IMG/VR virus record: IMGVR_UViG_3300031952_000001
Span: 147,983-211,982 of that record
Strand: one strand, 5' to 3'
Length of the DNA: 64,000 nucleotides
DNA from: a virus
Shown here: piece after piece, positions 37,469-45,382 of the stretch
Numbering within the stretch: position 1 is the first letter of the stretch
How the letters are laid out: every line of letters starts with the position of its first letter
The notes under the pieces: generated by a model
The model's database searches: none
Seen by the model: only the letters and a program-made list of their open reading frames with translations
What the model was told of the DNA's origin: nothing
Program-made: the position numbers and the translations under genes

Positions 37469-39723
37469 TGGAGACCGGTTTTCTCGACAACATCGGCAAG
37501 AGGATCGACACTGCGCTGGAGTCGAGGACGTCGAGCGGCTTGACCGGTCCCGAGGTCGAGTACCTCCGCCGGCCGGCTCCGAACATCTGCGAGTGGGTGA
37601 CCGGGCTCGACTACTGGAACGTGCCCACGACGTTCGACCACACCCGCCAGTACCAGATCATGCGCGACCTGTTCGGGGTGCGCTGTCCGATCTGCAACTC
37701 GATGAAGCCCGAGGCGGTCGACTGCTGGGGCAAGAGCCGGATGTACCTGGAGTCCGAGGTGCTGCTCTGCTGGGTCGAGAGCGAGCAGGACTTCGTGTGC
37801 CCGCGGTGCGGCAGCACGCAGCGCGAGCTGCTCCACGACGGCATCCTCCAGGCCTACAACGAGACGATCATCCTGGCCGGCATGCGCTCGGGGAAATCGT
37901 ACCTGGGCGCTCACATCGGAGGGTACTTCGAGAACTTCATATCGAGCCGGGCGATGTTCGGCCAGGGCCACCTCCAGAGGATGCTGAAGCAGGAGAAGAG
38001 CGAGTGGTTCGAGGTCACCTTCTCCGCGTCGACCGCGACCCAGGCGCAGCAGACCATCTACGCCAAGTACCGCGAGATGCGGAAGAACTCTCCGTGGATT
38101 CAGCGCTACTCCTCGTGGGTCCAGGCCTTCGAGTCTCAGCAACCCTCGGAAGTCGACCGCTGGATGTACAACACCAACGCCGACGCCATCCTGGATGGCT
38201 GGGCGCGCGTGCGCTACAACCGCATCGCTAGCGACTCGGCCGGTGTCGCCGGCAAGACGCGCATCATGGCGTCCATCGACGAGTGGGCTCGTCTCGCGGA
38301 CACCGAGGGCAGCCGCTCCGCGAAGGAGCTGTACCGCGTGCTGAACCAGTCCCTCGCCACGGTCCGCGCCGCGGTGATGCAGAACGAGCTTCCGTCTTTC
38401 CTGGGGATGATGCTGAACGTGACCTCGCCGATCTCGCAGGACGACCCGGCGATGGAGCACTACAACAAGGCGGCCGAGGGGATCCTGCCGAGGACGTACT
38501 ACTGGAAGGGCGCGACCTGGGACTTCAACCCGCAGATGCCGCGGCACGTCTTCGACGACGACTACGTGAAGGACGCCATGGGCGCGGAGCGTGACTTCGG
38601 GGCGAACCCGCCGAACGCCGAGAGCCCCTACGTGGACGACCCGAAGCGTTTCTGGAAGAGCATCGACTTCGACCGCGACCCCATCGCCCGCTTCCGGCCC
38701 TCGTTCTTCGAGGACACGACGGGCAAGAAGTACATCGGCATGGAGGTCGAGGAGTGCAAGCTGAACCACGTCAACCCCTACTACCTGTTCGGTGACGCCG
38801 GGCTCAACTGGGACTCGTTCGGGCTCGTCATGGCGCACTCCGAGTGGCTCAACGTGGACGACTTCGAGTCCGACGAGACTGGCCCCGACGGAGAGCCCCT
38901 CATTCGCCAGAGGGCTCCTGTGGGCCGCGGCAGGATGGAGCCTGTCGACGAGTACGGGGTCGTCTTCTCCGAGGACCTGGGGACGTTCCTCGGCGCGAAC
39001 ATGCCGGTCGGTGCCGACGGCGACATGATCATGGAGGCTCAGAAGAACCGCCGCCGCATGGCGAACTACTTCACCGCCTCGAACAAGGCCGGCGCTCGTC
39101 CGTTCGATCACATGAACGAGATGCTGTGCACGGTGATCGACTTCTCCGTGCGCATCGTTCCGACCCGGGAGCGGGACATCTGGTTCAACTCGGTCGTGAA
39201 CATCATCGCCGAGGTCCAGAAGAAGGTCCGGATCGCCGGGGTGGCGTTCGACCACTGGAACGCCGAGTCCACGATCCAGCAGCTCCGGACGATGGGCATC
39301 ATCACGACGAAGGTCCAGCTCGGGCCGGTCCACTTCATGAACTTCCTGCGGATGACCTACAACGGCCGGGTGAAGCTCCTTCCGCCACATGCGGAGGACA
39401 CCGTGGGCATCACGGACACGGGGGCCCTCGTGATCGCGACCCCGCAGGAGCAGATGCAAGGGCAGTCCGTCGCGCTGGTCGAGCTGCTCAAGCTCACGCG
39501 GTCTCCGGACCTGAAGAAGTTCTTCAACCCGAAGAAGGGGACCGTCCGGGGTCGAGACTCGGACGATCTCGCGCGCTGCTACGTCGGCGTCCACCATCTC
39601 ATCCAGGATTCTATTGTGGATTCTCAGGCAAATATGAAGAGAAAGATGAATATACGAAAGAGAATGGCTGCCACGGATACAAGCGCTCTAGGCTCTGTTG
39701 TCTCGGGGAGAGGTTCCTGGTAG
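37468..39723 (+). CDS. terL: terminase large subunit (packaging ATPase/nuclease)
   Basis: Motor that pumps DNA into the prohead and cuts concatemers. Walker A GMRSGKS at residues 138-144, Walker B MASIDEWA with D271-E272, and RNase H-like nuclease acids at FGDAG (D443), FDHWN and RDSDDLARC near the C-terminus. At 751 aa it is longer than typical 450-650-aa enzymes because of an N-terminal extension with CPIC (73-76) and CPRC (111-114), probably a zinc module, before the ATPase. The last 40 residues are AT-richer and basic (MKRKMNIRKRM). A TnpB gene begins 3 bp after the stop. Confidence 0.92.
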   Translation: METGFLDNIGKRIDTALESRTSSGLTGPEVEYLRRPAPNICEWVTGLDYWNVPTTFDHTRQYQIMRDLFGVRCPICNSMKPEAVDCWGKSRMYLESEVLLCWVESEQDFVCPRCGSTQRELLHDGILQAYNETIILAGMRSGKSYLGAHIGGYFENFISSRAMFGQGHLQRMLKQEKSEWFEVTFSASTATQAQQTIYAKYREMRKNSPWIQRYSSWVQAFESQQPSEVDRWMYNTNADAILDGWARVRYNRIASDSAGVAGKTRIMASIDEWARLADTEGSRSAKELYRVLNQSLATVRAAVMQNELPSFLGMMLNVTSPISQDDPAMEHYNKAAEGILPRTYYWKGATWDFNPQMPRHVFDDDYVKDAMGAERDFGANPPNAESPYVDDPKRFWKSIDFDRDPIARFRPSFFEDTTGKKYIGMEVEECKLNHVNPYYLFGDAGLNWDSFGLVMAHSEWLNVDDFESDETGPDGEPLIRQRAPVGRGRMEPVDEYGVVFSEDLGTFLGANMPVGADGDMIMEAQKNRRRMANYFTASNKAGARPFDHMNEMLCTVIDFSVRIVPTRERDIWFNSVVNIIAEVQKKVRIAGVAFDHWNAESTIQQLRTMGIITTKVQLGPVHFMNFLRMTYNGRVKLLPPHAEDTVGITDTGALVIATPQEQMQGQSVALVELLKLTRSPDLKKFFNPKKGTVRGRDSDDLARCYVGVHHLIQDSIVDSQANMKRKMNIRKRMAATDTSALGSVVSGRGSW

Positions 39724-39726
39724 TAA

Positions 39727-40881
39727 ATGCACCGTGCCTTCAAATTCCGACTCTTTACGAACTCCAATCAAGAGCGCGAACTCGGCGTCATGCTCGAAAC
39801 GCACCGCCGACTCTACAACCTCTGTTTGGAGCAACGGCGTGACCTCTACCGCCAGCACGGACATTCCGTCCGGTACATCGACCAGTCTGCGGAGTTCAAA
39901 GACCTGCGCAGCGACAACGCCTACTTCGCGCGGATCAACTTCTCTTCGGCTCAGGCCACGATGCGCCGTCTCGACAAGTCGTTCGTCGCGTTTTTCCGTC
40001 GCGTGAAGGCCGGACAGACGCCCGGCTATCCGCGTTTCAAGGCCAGCGACCGTTTCGACAGCATCGAGTTCCCGAACTACGGCGACGGCATCCGCCTGAA
40101 CGGCAATCGGCTTCGAGTTCAGCACGTTGGTGTGATTCGCTGTAAGGTTCACCGTCCCGTCGAGGGTGCAGTCAAGACGGCCACGCTCAAGCGCGAGGGT
40201 GGCAAGTGGTTCGTGATTCTGTCCTGCGATCTCGGAGACATTTGGGTTGAGCCGAGCACTCTTCCCGCCGTTGGCATCGACGTGGGTCTCGAAAACTTCC
40301 TCACCACTTCTGACGGTGAGGTCGTCGAGAACCCACGCTTCCTCAAGAAGGAACTCCCCGCCCTGCGCCGTGCTCAGCGTGCCGTCTCTCGCAAGAAGAA
40401 GGGTGGAGCGAATCGACGAAAGGCCGTCAAGGGCGTTCGTGTTATTCATGCGCACGTCGCCAACCAGCGGCGCGAGCATCATCATAAAACTGCTCTGAAC
40501 TTGATCCGTTGCTACGGCTTGATCGCGGTGGAGAGCCTGAACATTCTCGGAATGGTCAGGAACCACCGGCTCAGCCAAGCAATCGCGGACGCCGCATGGG
40601 GCGGCTTCCTGACGGTCCTGGGACACAAGGCTGAAAGAGCCGGTGTCACTGTGATGGCTGTAAATGCGTGGGGCACAAGCCAGGAGTGCAGCGGTTGCGG
40701 CGAAGACGTACACAAGGAGCTTCGTGTGCGTCAACACGTCTGCCCGCACTGTGGCCTGTCCCTGCACCGAGATGAGAACGCGGCCAGGAACATCCTGACT
40801 CGCGCTCTCCAGGCCCGGATGGGGCCTGTGGGCGTCAACGGGGAGAGCCCCGTTGCCCAAGAAGCCGTCTGCTTTAGCTGA
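39727..40881 (+). CDS. tnpB: TnpB (IS200/IS605-family OrfB), RNA-guided nuclease
   Basis: RuvC residues appear intact: D185 in GIDVGLENF, E269 in GLIAVESLNILG, D349 in LHRDENAARN. The zinc finger is CSGCG (321-325) with CPHCG (339-343). The N-terminal HRAFKFRLFTNSNQERELG is the family-typical wedge start, and 384 aa is normal length. There is no tnpA transposase nearby. TnpB cleaves DNA guided by an omega-RNA normally transcribed from the end of its own gene. It lies between terL and the next virion gene and may act as a homing-type element. Confidence 0.9.
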   Translation: MHRAFKFRLFTNSNQERELGVMLETHRRLYNLCLEQRRDLYRQHGHSVRYIDQSAEFKDLRSDNAYFARINFSSAQATMRRLDKSFVAFFRRVKAGQTPGYPRFKASDRFDSIEFPNYGDGIRLNGNRLRVQHVGVIRCKVHRPVEGAVKTATLKREGGKWFVILSCDLGDIWVEPSTLPAVGIDVGLENFLTTSDGEVVENPRFLKKELPALRRAQRAVSRKKKGGANRRKAVKGVRVIHAHVANQRREHHHKTALNLIRCYGLIAVESLNILGMVRNHRLSQAIADAAWGGFLTVLGHKAERAGVTVMAVNAWGTSQECSGCGEDVHKELRVRQHVCPHCGLSLHRDENAARNILTRALQARMGPVGVNGESPVAQEAVCFS

Positions 40882-40884
40882 CGG
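40865..40884 (+). mobile_element. right-end stem-loop of the TnpB element / probable omega-RNA 3' region
   Basis: CCGTC and GACGG pair, with an inner GCT/AGC stem closed by TT; the tnpB stop codon lies in the right arm. IS605-type tnpB genes commonly end in such a hairpin just before the element boundary. The sequence immediately downstream (from about 40885) would then act as guide. Confidence 0.5.
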
Positions 40885-40930
40885 AGTCATCACCGGAACT
40901 GTCGCTACTGGGAGGAGGATCTGATAGGTC

Positions 40931-41104
40931 ATGCCAAAGCGTAAACCGGTCGAGGTCATCAAGGTCGACGCTGCCTCTCGCGAGGTTAAGACTTTGACAC
41001 CTCCTCCGTGCTACCATGCCCGTTGTTCGTACTGCCGCCCTGAGGTTTGCGGCGAGTGGTTCACCACCTGCAAGGAGCTTCCTGATGGCGATCACCCTCG
41101 ATGA
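40931..41104 (+). CDS. small cysteine-rich protein, 57 aa, possibly spurious
   Basis: Frame MPKRKPVEVIKVDAAS to a Cys-rich end (CYHARCSYCRPEVC) with a loosely placed GGAGGAGG upstream. Five cysteines in a CxxxxCxxC pattern argue for a zinc-binding product. Against it, a late promoter lies inside the frame and it overlaps the next gene by 20 bp. Confidence 0.4.
   Translation: MPKRKPVEVIKVDAASREVKTLTPPPCYHARCSYCRPEVCGEWFTTCKELPDGDHPR
40986..41017 (+). promoter_or_regulatory. late-class promoter (weaker)
   Basis: TTAAGACTTTG (from 40986) is followed 26 bp later by TACCAT (41012-41017), upstream of the gene at 41085. Confidence 0.5.
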
Positions 41105-41948
41105 AGCGATAGAGTCCGCCAAGCTGTCCGCCGGCAAGGAGCGAATCCTTCGGCAGCAGCACTACTCGGACCTCCTCAACCAGCTCCCCGAGGAGGAGCG
41201 GTTCACCTTCACGATGGCGCTCGCCGAGCTGGACATCGGCCCTCGGACCGGCAACGTTGCGGCCTCCGCCGCGGTGGCCGAGTTCCTGCGCTCCGGGGCT
41301 GTGCGGGACGTCCTGCGCCAGAACACGGGGCTGGATGATCGGGCCATCGAGAACCGGCTCGTTAAGGCCGCGATGCACCGGGACGCGCAGTGGTGGCAGA
41401 ACCTGAAGGACCGGTTCAAGAACTGGTGGAGCCAAGGTCCCGAGGACGAGTACCAAGAGGAGTTCGGTGAGCCGTTCCCCGAGAGGGAACCAGGTACTGA
41501 AGACATGTACAGCATGGAACCGAAGGAAGTCATTGAGCCGATGGCCGAGCCCGCGCCGCCGGGGTACGGTCCTGGACCTGAGCCGAACATCCCGCCGCCT
41601 CCGGAGGAGATGCCGGGCCCGCCGGTTGAGCCCGTGGGGATCCCCGTGACCGAGGAGCCCCCACCGCCTCCTCCGGGCTTCGAAGACAAGCGGGACATGC
41701 CGGAGATGATCCCCGTCAAGTCGAGCAACCTGGAGGCTGTGGGGTACATTCCAGAGGAGGAGCTGCTCTACATCATCTTCGCGGAGAAGCGCTCGACCCC
41801 GCGGACCCTCTACAGGTACAGCAACGTCTCCCAGTCGGAGTTCGATGACCTGCTCACCGCCGACTCCCAGGGAAAATACTTCCATCAATACATTCGGAAC
41901 ACGAAACCGTACACAGGTCCCATCGATCCGGGCGCGTACGGCCTCTAG
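41085..41948 (+). CDS. virion-associated protein with proline-rich linker and KTSC domain, 287 aa
   Basis: The helical N-terminal domain (residues 1-130) contains an acidic helix (LNQLPEEERFTFTMALAEL) and a Trp-rich segment. A long Pro/Gly/Glu linker follows (GYGPGPEPNIPPPPEEMPG). The C-terminal 70 residues (SNLEAVGYIPEEELLYIIF, YRYSNVSQSEFDDLL, GKYFHQYIRN) match the KTSC domain, a small fold common in phages. AAGGAG precedes the ATG at 41085. Confidence 0.7.
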   Translation: MAITLDEAIESAKLSAGKERILRQQHYSDLLNQLPEEERFTFTMALAELDIGPRTGNVAASAAVAEFLRSGAVRDVLRQNTGLDDRAIENRLVKAAMHRDAQWWQNLKDRFKNWWSQGPEDEYQEEFGEPFPEREPGTEDMYSMEPKEVIEPMAEPAPPGYGPGPEPNIPPPPEEMPGPPVEPVGIPVTEEPPPPPPGFEDKRDMPEMIPVKSSNLEAVGYIPEEELLYIIFAEKRSTPRTLYRYSNVSQSEFDDLLTADSQGKYFHQYIRNTKPYTGPIDPGAYGL

Positions 41949-41955
41949 ACCTCTG

Positions 41956-41987
41956 TTTTAAAAATCCAAGACTGCCGCTGGTATACT
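41956..41987 (+). promoter_or_regulatory. late-class promoter (consensus)
   Basis: TTTTAAAAATCC (41956-41967), 14 bp, TATACT (41982-41987). The cleanest member of the set. Confidence 0.88.
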
Positions 41988-42006
41988 GGAGCCTTCAGGA
42001 GGTCCC

Positions 42007-42507
42007 ATGCGCAAAGGTCTTGGTTTGTCGGAACAGGCGATTCGCAGGATCGGAAGAGTGGTTCTTGCGCAAGACTACGCCATGGACCCTGCCTCGGGCG
42101 ACTTCATCATGCCCGAGGGACCTTCGGGCGTTCCCACGGCGGACACGGAAGGCCGGCTGAAGGCTCTGGAGGATGGGCTGGGCAACCTGCAAGCCCAGAT
42201 GCAGGAGCTTCAGATCCTGGGAACGGGCATCGCCGATCTGCAAGCTCAAGTGCAGGAGCTTCAGCAGTCCGGAGGGGCCGCTCCCGGGGCTGGCGCTGGT
42301 GGGCAACCTGCCGCGCCGGCACCTCGAAAGAAGCGGCAGCCGAAACAGCCGCAGCAGCCGCAGCAACAGGCCTGGCAGCCGACTTCTTGGTGGGATCACT
42401 TCAAGCAGGTCGTGATGCCCGACCAGATTCCCGGTGCTCAGCAGCCCGAGCAGTACCAGGAAAGCAACCCTGCGACCCAGTACGTCGGTTCGAAGAGACC
42501 ACGTTAG
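42007..42507 (+). CDS. virion-associated protein with coiled coil and Gln/Pro-rich region, 166 aa
   Basis: Own late promoter. The central helix has two similar heptad stretches (LGNLQAQMQELQILG and IADLQAQVQELQQSG), then an Ala/Pro/Gly linker, a Lys/Gln-rich run and an aromatic segment (SWWDHFKQVV). Probably a short oligomeric virion protein; no family recognised. Confidence 0.65.
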   Translation: MRKGLGLSEQAIRRIGRVVLAQDYAMDPASGDFIMPEGPSGVPTADTEGRLKALEDGLGNLQAQMQELQILGTGIADLQAQVQELQQSGGAAPGAGAGGQPAAPAPRKKRQPKQPQQPQQQAWQPTSWWDHFKQVVMPDQIPGAQQPEQYQESNPATQYVGSKRPR

Positions 42508-42528
42508 CTCCTCCAGGTACCCTTTCAA

Positions 42529-42561
42529 TTTAAAAATCCCTACGGGTGTCCGGGTTATACT
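42529..42561 (+). promoter_or_regulatory. late-class promoter
   Basis: TTTAAAAATCC (42529-42539), then TATACT (42556-42561); spacing is one base longer than in the other members. Confidence 0.8.
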
Positions 42562-42590
42562 CCTCGTGCTGAAGGCAACGAGGTATTTTC

Positions 42591-43265
42591 ATGGCGTTTT
42601 GGCCCTTTCCCAGTGGATACCCTGTGGTTCTCGATAACTTCCTCGTCTCACAAATCGACGGGGTGGACATCGTATGGGCCAACCACCCGAACTCCTTGGC
42701 CTCCGCGGTGATGGCCCTCCAAGCCAAGCTGAACACGGACAACGCCCTGGTTCAGAGCACGGGCGGGCTGGCGTTCGATCCGGTCGGTCACGTTGCGAAC
42801 CCAGCCCCTCCCGGGGTCCCCTCCTTGTGGATCGACACGACGACAGCTCCGAGCTACGCCATCATCTACACGGACGAGCTGGGGAACGACTACGACCTGA
42901 GGTACGCGGCGTCTGCCGGGTTCATCGGGTACGGGTTTGCTTGCCCCTTGGGCGTTGTGGCTGGGCAGCTCGCCTACATCGACGCAGCGAACTCGGTAGC
43001 CTTGGCGGGGGCGACCCCCGGGAACAAGGCGGACGGTCTGGTGATCAGCGTCTACGGGGGTGGTCTCGTGTGCGACGTCGCCTACAGGGCTGAGGTCTCC
43101 GGGTTCGGTGGCCTGGTCCCCGGCGCGGACTACTACCTCGGGGATGGTGGCGCTTTCGTCACCGAGCTGCTCATTCCCGTGACGGCGACTGTGAAGCAGA
43201 TGGTAGGTACCGCCCGCAGCGCGGCGACCTTGGTAATGAACCCGACCCTGCCGACAAGGGTCTAG
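42591..43265 (+). CDS. virion protein, beta-rich, 224 aa
   Basis: Starts MAFWPFPSGYPVVLDNFLVS. An N-terminal helix (LASAVMALQAKLN), then ALVQSTGGLAFDPVGHVANP, a fibre-type module, and strands with many Gly, Ala and Val. It stands first in an operon that leads to the long beta-repeat fibres, so it may be a connector or head-fibre base. Confidence 0.65.
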   Translation: MAFWPFPSGYPVVLDNFLVSQIDGVDIVWANHPNSLASAVMALQAKLNTDNALVQSTGGLAFDPVGHVANPAPPGVPSLWIDTTTAPSYAIIYTDELGNDYDLRYAASAGFIGYGFACPLGVVAGQLAYIDAANSVALAGATPGNKADGLVISVYGGGLVCDVAYRAEVSGFGGLVPGADYYLGDGGAFVTELLIPVTATVKQMVGTARSAATLVMNPTLPTRV

Positions 43266-43277
43266 CAGGAGGAGAGC

Positions 43278-43607
43278 ATGGCGATCAAGAAGTACAGGAT
43301 TTCACTGGCGGGCGTCCCGGCACAGCTCATCAGCCAGTTCGAGGGCGACTCGGTCATCAAGCTGCGCATCACGACGCAGTACGGCCCTCGGGAGGTCGTG
43401 CTCCGCGAGGGCGAGATCATCAAGACCGAGGACCAGCTCGTGAAGATCCAGCTGGAAGGCTACCGGCCTCCGAAGATCCCGAAGATCACGAGGCAGCCCA
43501 AGGGTGATCTGGAGGCAACGGTCAAGACGTACAACCACGAAGACTACGCGGACTTCAACCCGTTCGCGGTCGTCGCAAACAACCTGACCCACCACATCGA
43601 GCTGTAG
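43278..43607 (+). CDS. hypothetical virion protein, 109 aa
   Basis: AGGAGG precedes the ATG. Basic beta-rich N-terminus (MAIKKYRISLAGVPAQLIS) with a possible small barrel, then KIPKITRQPKG and a His-containing tail. Unassigned. Confidence 0.65.
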   Translation: MAIKKYRISLAGVPAQLISQFEGDSVIKLRITTQYGPREVVLREGEIIKTEDQLVKIQLEGYRPPKIPKITRQPKGDLEATVKTYNHEDYADFNPFAVVANNLTHHIEL

Positions 43608-43640
43608 GTGGGCAGAAACGATTCGAAAGGGAGGTAGATC

Positions 43641-45311
43641 ATGGTTTTGGCACTCGTAAGACCCTCAGGCATAGTTCGAAACTTTGTCGAGGCTACCGAC
43701 GTTCTGAACGCTCGGTACATCGACAACGCCGCTCCTGCCGGGACGATGGACATTGGCACTGTCAATGCCACTACGATCAATTTCGGTGCTGCGGGCACAA
43801 CGATCAACATCCCCGGTACGCTGCATCTGATCGACGGCAGTGTTCTCACGGGTGACGGTAACGTCACCCTGGGTGGGGGTGATGGTGATACCATCACTCT
43901 CGGCGGGGCGTTTGTCTCGGCGGGCGACATCGTGAACATCGGTACGGCCGGAGCTACAGACACGATTGTCAGTCTTCGGGTCGACATGACCATCGCCGAC
44001 ACGAAGGACCTCCGGTTCAGCCGTGTCACCGGTACGGGCGTCATGGTCCTGCCGAGCACGTCGGCGGGTGAGGCCGGCGCGATCCGGACCACCGCGGGCG
44101 GTGCGTTCGAGTGGTGGAACGGTGCTGCGTGGGTCGCCGCGGGAGCCGCGGCCGGCAACACGTTGCAGCAGTCGTACGACGCCGGCACCGGCACGATCAC
44201 CCTCGATGCTTCCGGCGACTTCATCATCAACCTGGCTACGGCTGCGGCACCTGCTGGTGATGATTTCATCGTGAATGCAGGCACCGACGGGCTGACGTTG
44301 CACATGTCCGGTGCGAACGCGATGAGCCTCCAGGCGGATGTCACCTCGTTCGCGGCTTCGGCGTCCACTACGATGGACCTCGATGCGGCGGGTGTGCTGT
44401 CGATCAACTCGTCCGCGGGTGTGATCAACATCGGCGATGATGCGATTGTTCAGAACATCTACATCGGTACCGGTGGTGCTCGAACCTTGGTTCAGCTCGG
44501 CAGCGCGGCTGTTGTCGAGGTCGAGGTCGATGCAGTTCTGATCGACATCAACGCGGGGGCCAACGGCTTCCATCTCGATGCGGCCGGCAACTCGAACATC
44601 ACGACCTCGGCCGGCATCCTGACGATCACCGCGGCGGCGGGTTCGACCTGGTCGACGGCGGCCGGCGCTCTGACCCTGACCTCGGCGGCTGCGGCCACCT
44701 GGTCGACGCTGGCGGGCGCGCTGTCCCTCACGGGCTTCACGGATCTGGCTCTGACCGCGACCGGCGGCGAGCTGACCTTCAGCGACAGCTGGCGGGCGGC
44801 CTCGGGCTACTCCGCGGCGATGCCGTTCGCGAATGCCCAGGCCGAGTGGACGTCGTTCGTGGCGAACTTCGGTGACGGCACCTCTCTGATCGCGGCGGTC
44901 AACGAGGCCTACTCGACGGGCGGCGGCTTCGAAGCCGTCACCACGGCCGGCACGACCGCGGGCTACGCCATCGGCGGTTCGGCCACGGACAACGAGATCG
45001 CGGATGCGGACGCGGACAGCGCGACCCTGCCCATCGCGAAGTGCTTCGGCTTCGCGAACGCAACGGTCGGTGCGGCCGGTACGGTCCTGGTACGGACGAG
45101 CGGCCGGATCATCGTGACCTCTCCGGCGAACGAGACCTGGGCGCGCGGCGAGATGATCTACCTGAGCACGACCGCGGGCCGAGTGACCAAGACGGCTCCG
45201 TCCGGTGCGGGCAACACGGTGCAGTGCGTTGGGTACGCGGCGGCGACGGATCTCGCCCCGGCTGGAACACATCAGATGTGGATCCACCTGACCATCCCGA
45301 CGTACGTGTAG
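43641..45311 (+). CDS. beta-repeat fibre protein, 556 aa
   Basis: Long run of short strands rich in Gly, Ala, Thr, Ile and Asn (GTVNATTINFGAAGTTINIP; AAGSTWSTAAGALTLTS repeated), typical of trimeric phage fibre shafts. A C-terminal globular part (from about residue 395) contains IIVTSPANETWARGEMIYL, resembling a capsid- or fibre-binding head. Followed by a strong hairpin at 45336-45367. Confidence 0.7.
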   Translation: MVLALVRPSGIVRNFVEATDVLNARYIDNAAPAGTMDIGTVNATTINFGAAGTTINIPGTLHLIDGSVLTGDGNVTLGGGDGDTITLGGAFVSAGDIVNIGTAGATDTIVSLRVDMTIADTKDLRFSRVTGTGVMVLPSTSAGEAGAIRTTAGGAFEWWNGAAWVAAGAAAGNTLQQSYDAGTGTITLDASGDFIINLATAAAPAGDDFIVNAGTDGLTLHMSGANAMSLQADVTSFAASASTTMDLDAAGVLSINSSAGVINIGDDAIVQNIYIGTGGARTLVQLGSAAVVEVEVDAVLIDINAGANGFHLDAAGNSNITTSAGILTITAAAGSTWSTAAGALTLTSAAAATWSTLAGALSLTGFTDLALTATGGELTFSDSWRAASGYSAAMPFANAQAEWTSFVANFGDGTSLIAAVNEAYSTGGGFEAVTTAGTTAGYAIGGSATDNEIADADADSATLPIAKCFGFANATVGAAGTVLVRTSGRIIVTSPANETWARGEMIYLSTTAGRVTKTAPSGAGNTVQCVGYAAATDLAPAGTHQMWIHLTIPTYV

Positions 45312-45335
45312 TCGCGACGGTCGATTGAAACCGAG

Positions 45336-45367
45336 TTCCCCCGTGCGTCTGGTGGCGCACGGGGGAA
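45336..45367 (+). terminator. strong intercistronic hairpin
   Basis: TTCCCCCGTGCG and CGCACGGGGGAA form a perfect 12-bp stem with an 8-nt loop. There is no T-tract, so it may protect or process mRNA rather than terminate. Confidence 0.6.
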
Positions 45368-45382
45368 TGATCGGAGGATTGA

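Noticed and set aside
37396-39597. 733-codon minus-strand open frame
   Set aside because: Antisense of terL, produced by GC-rich third positions; no motifs.
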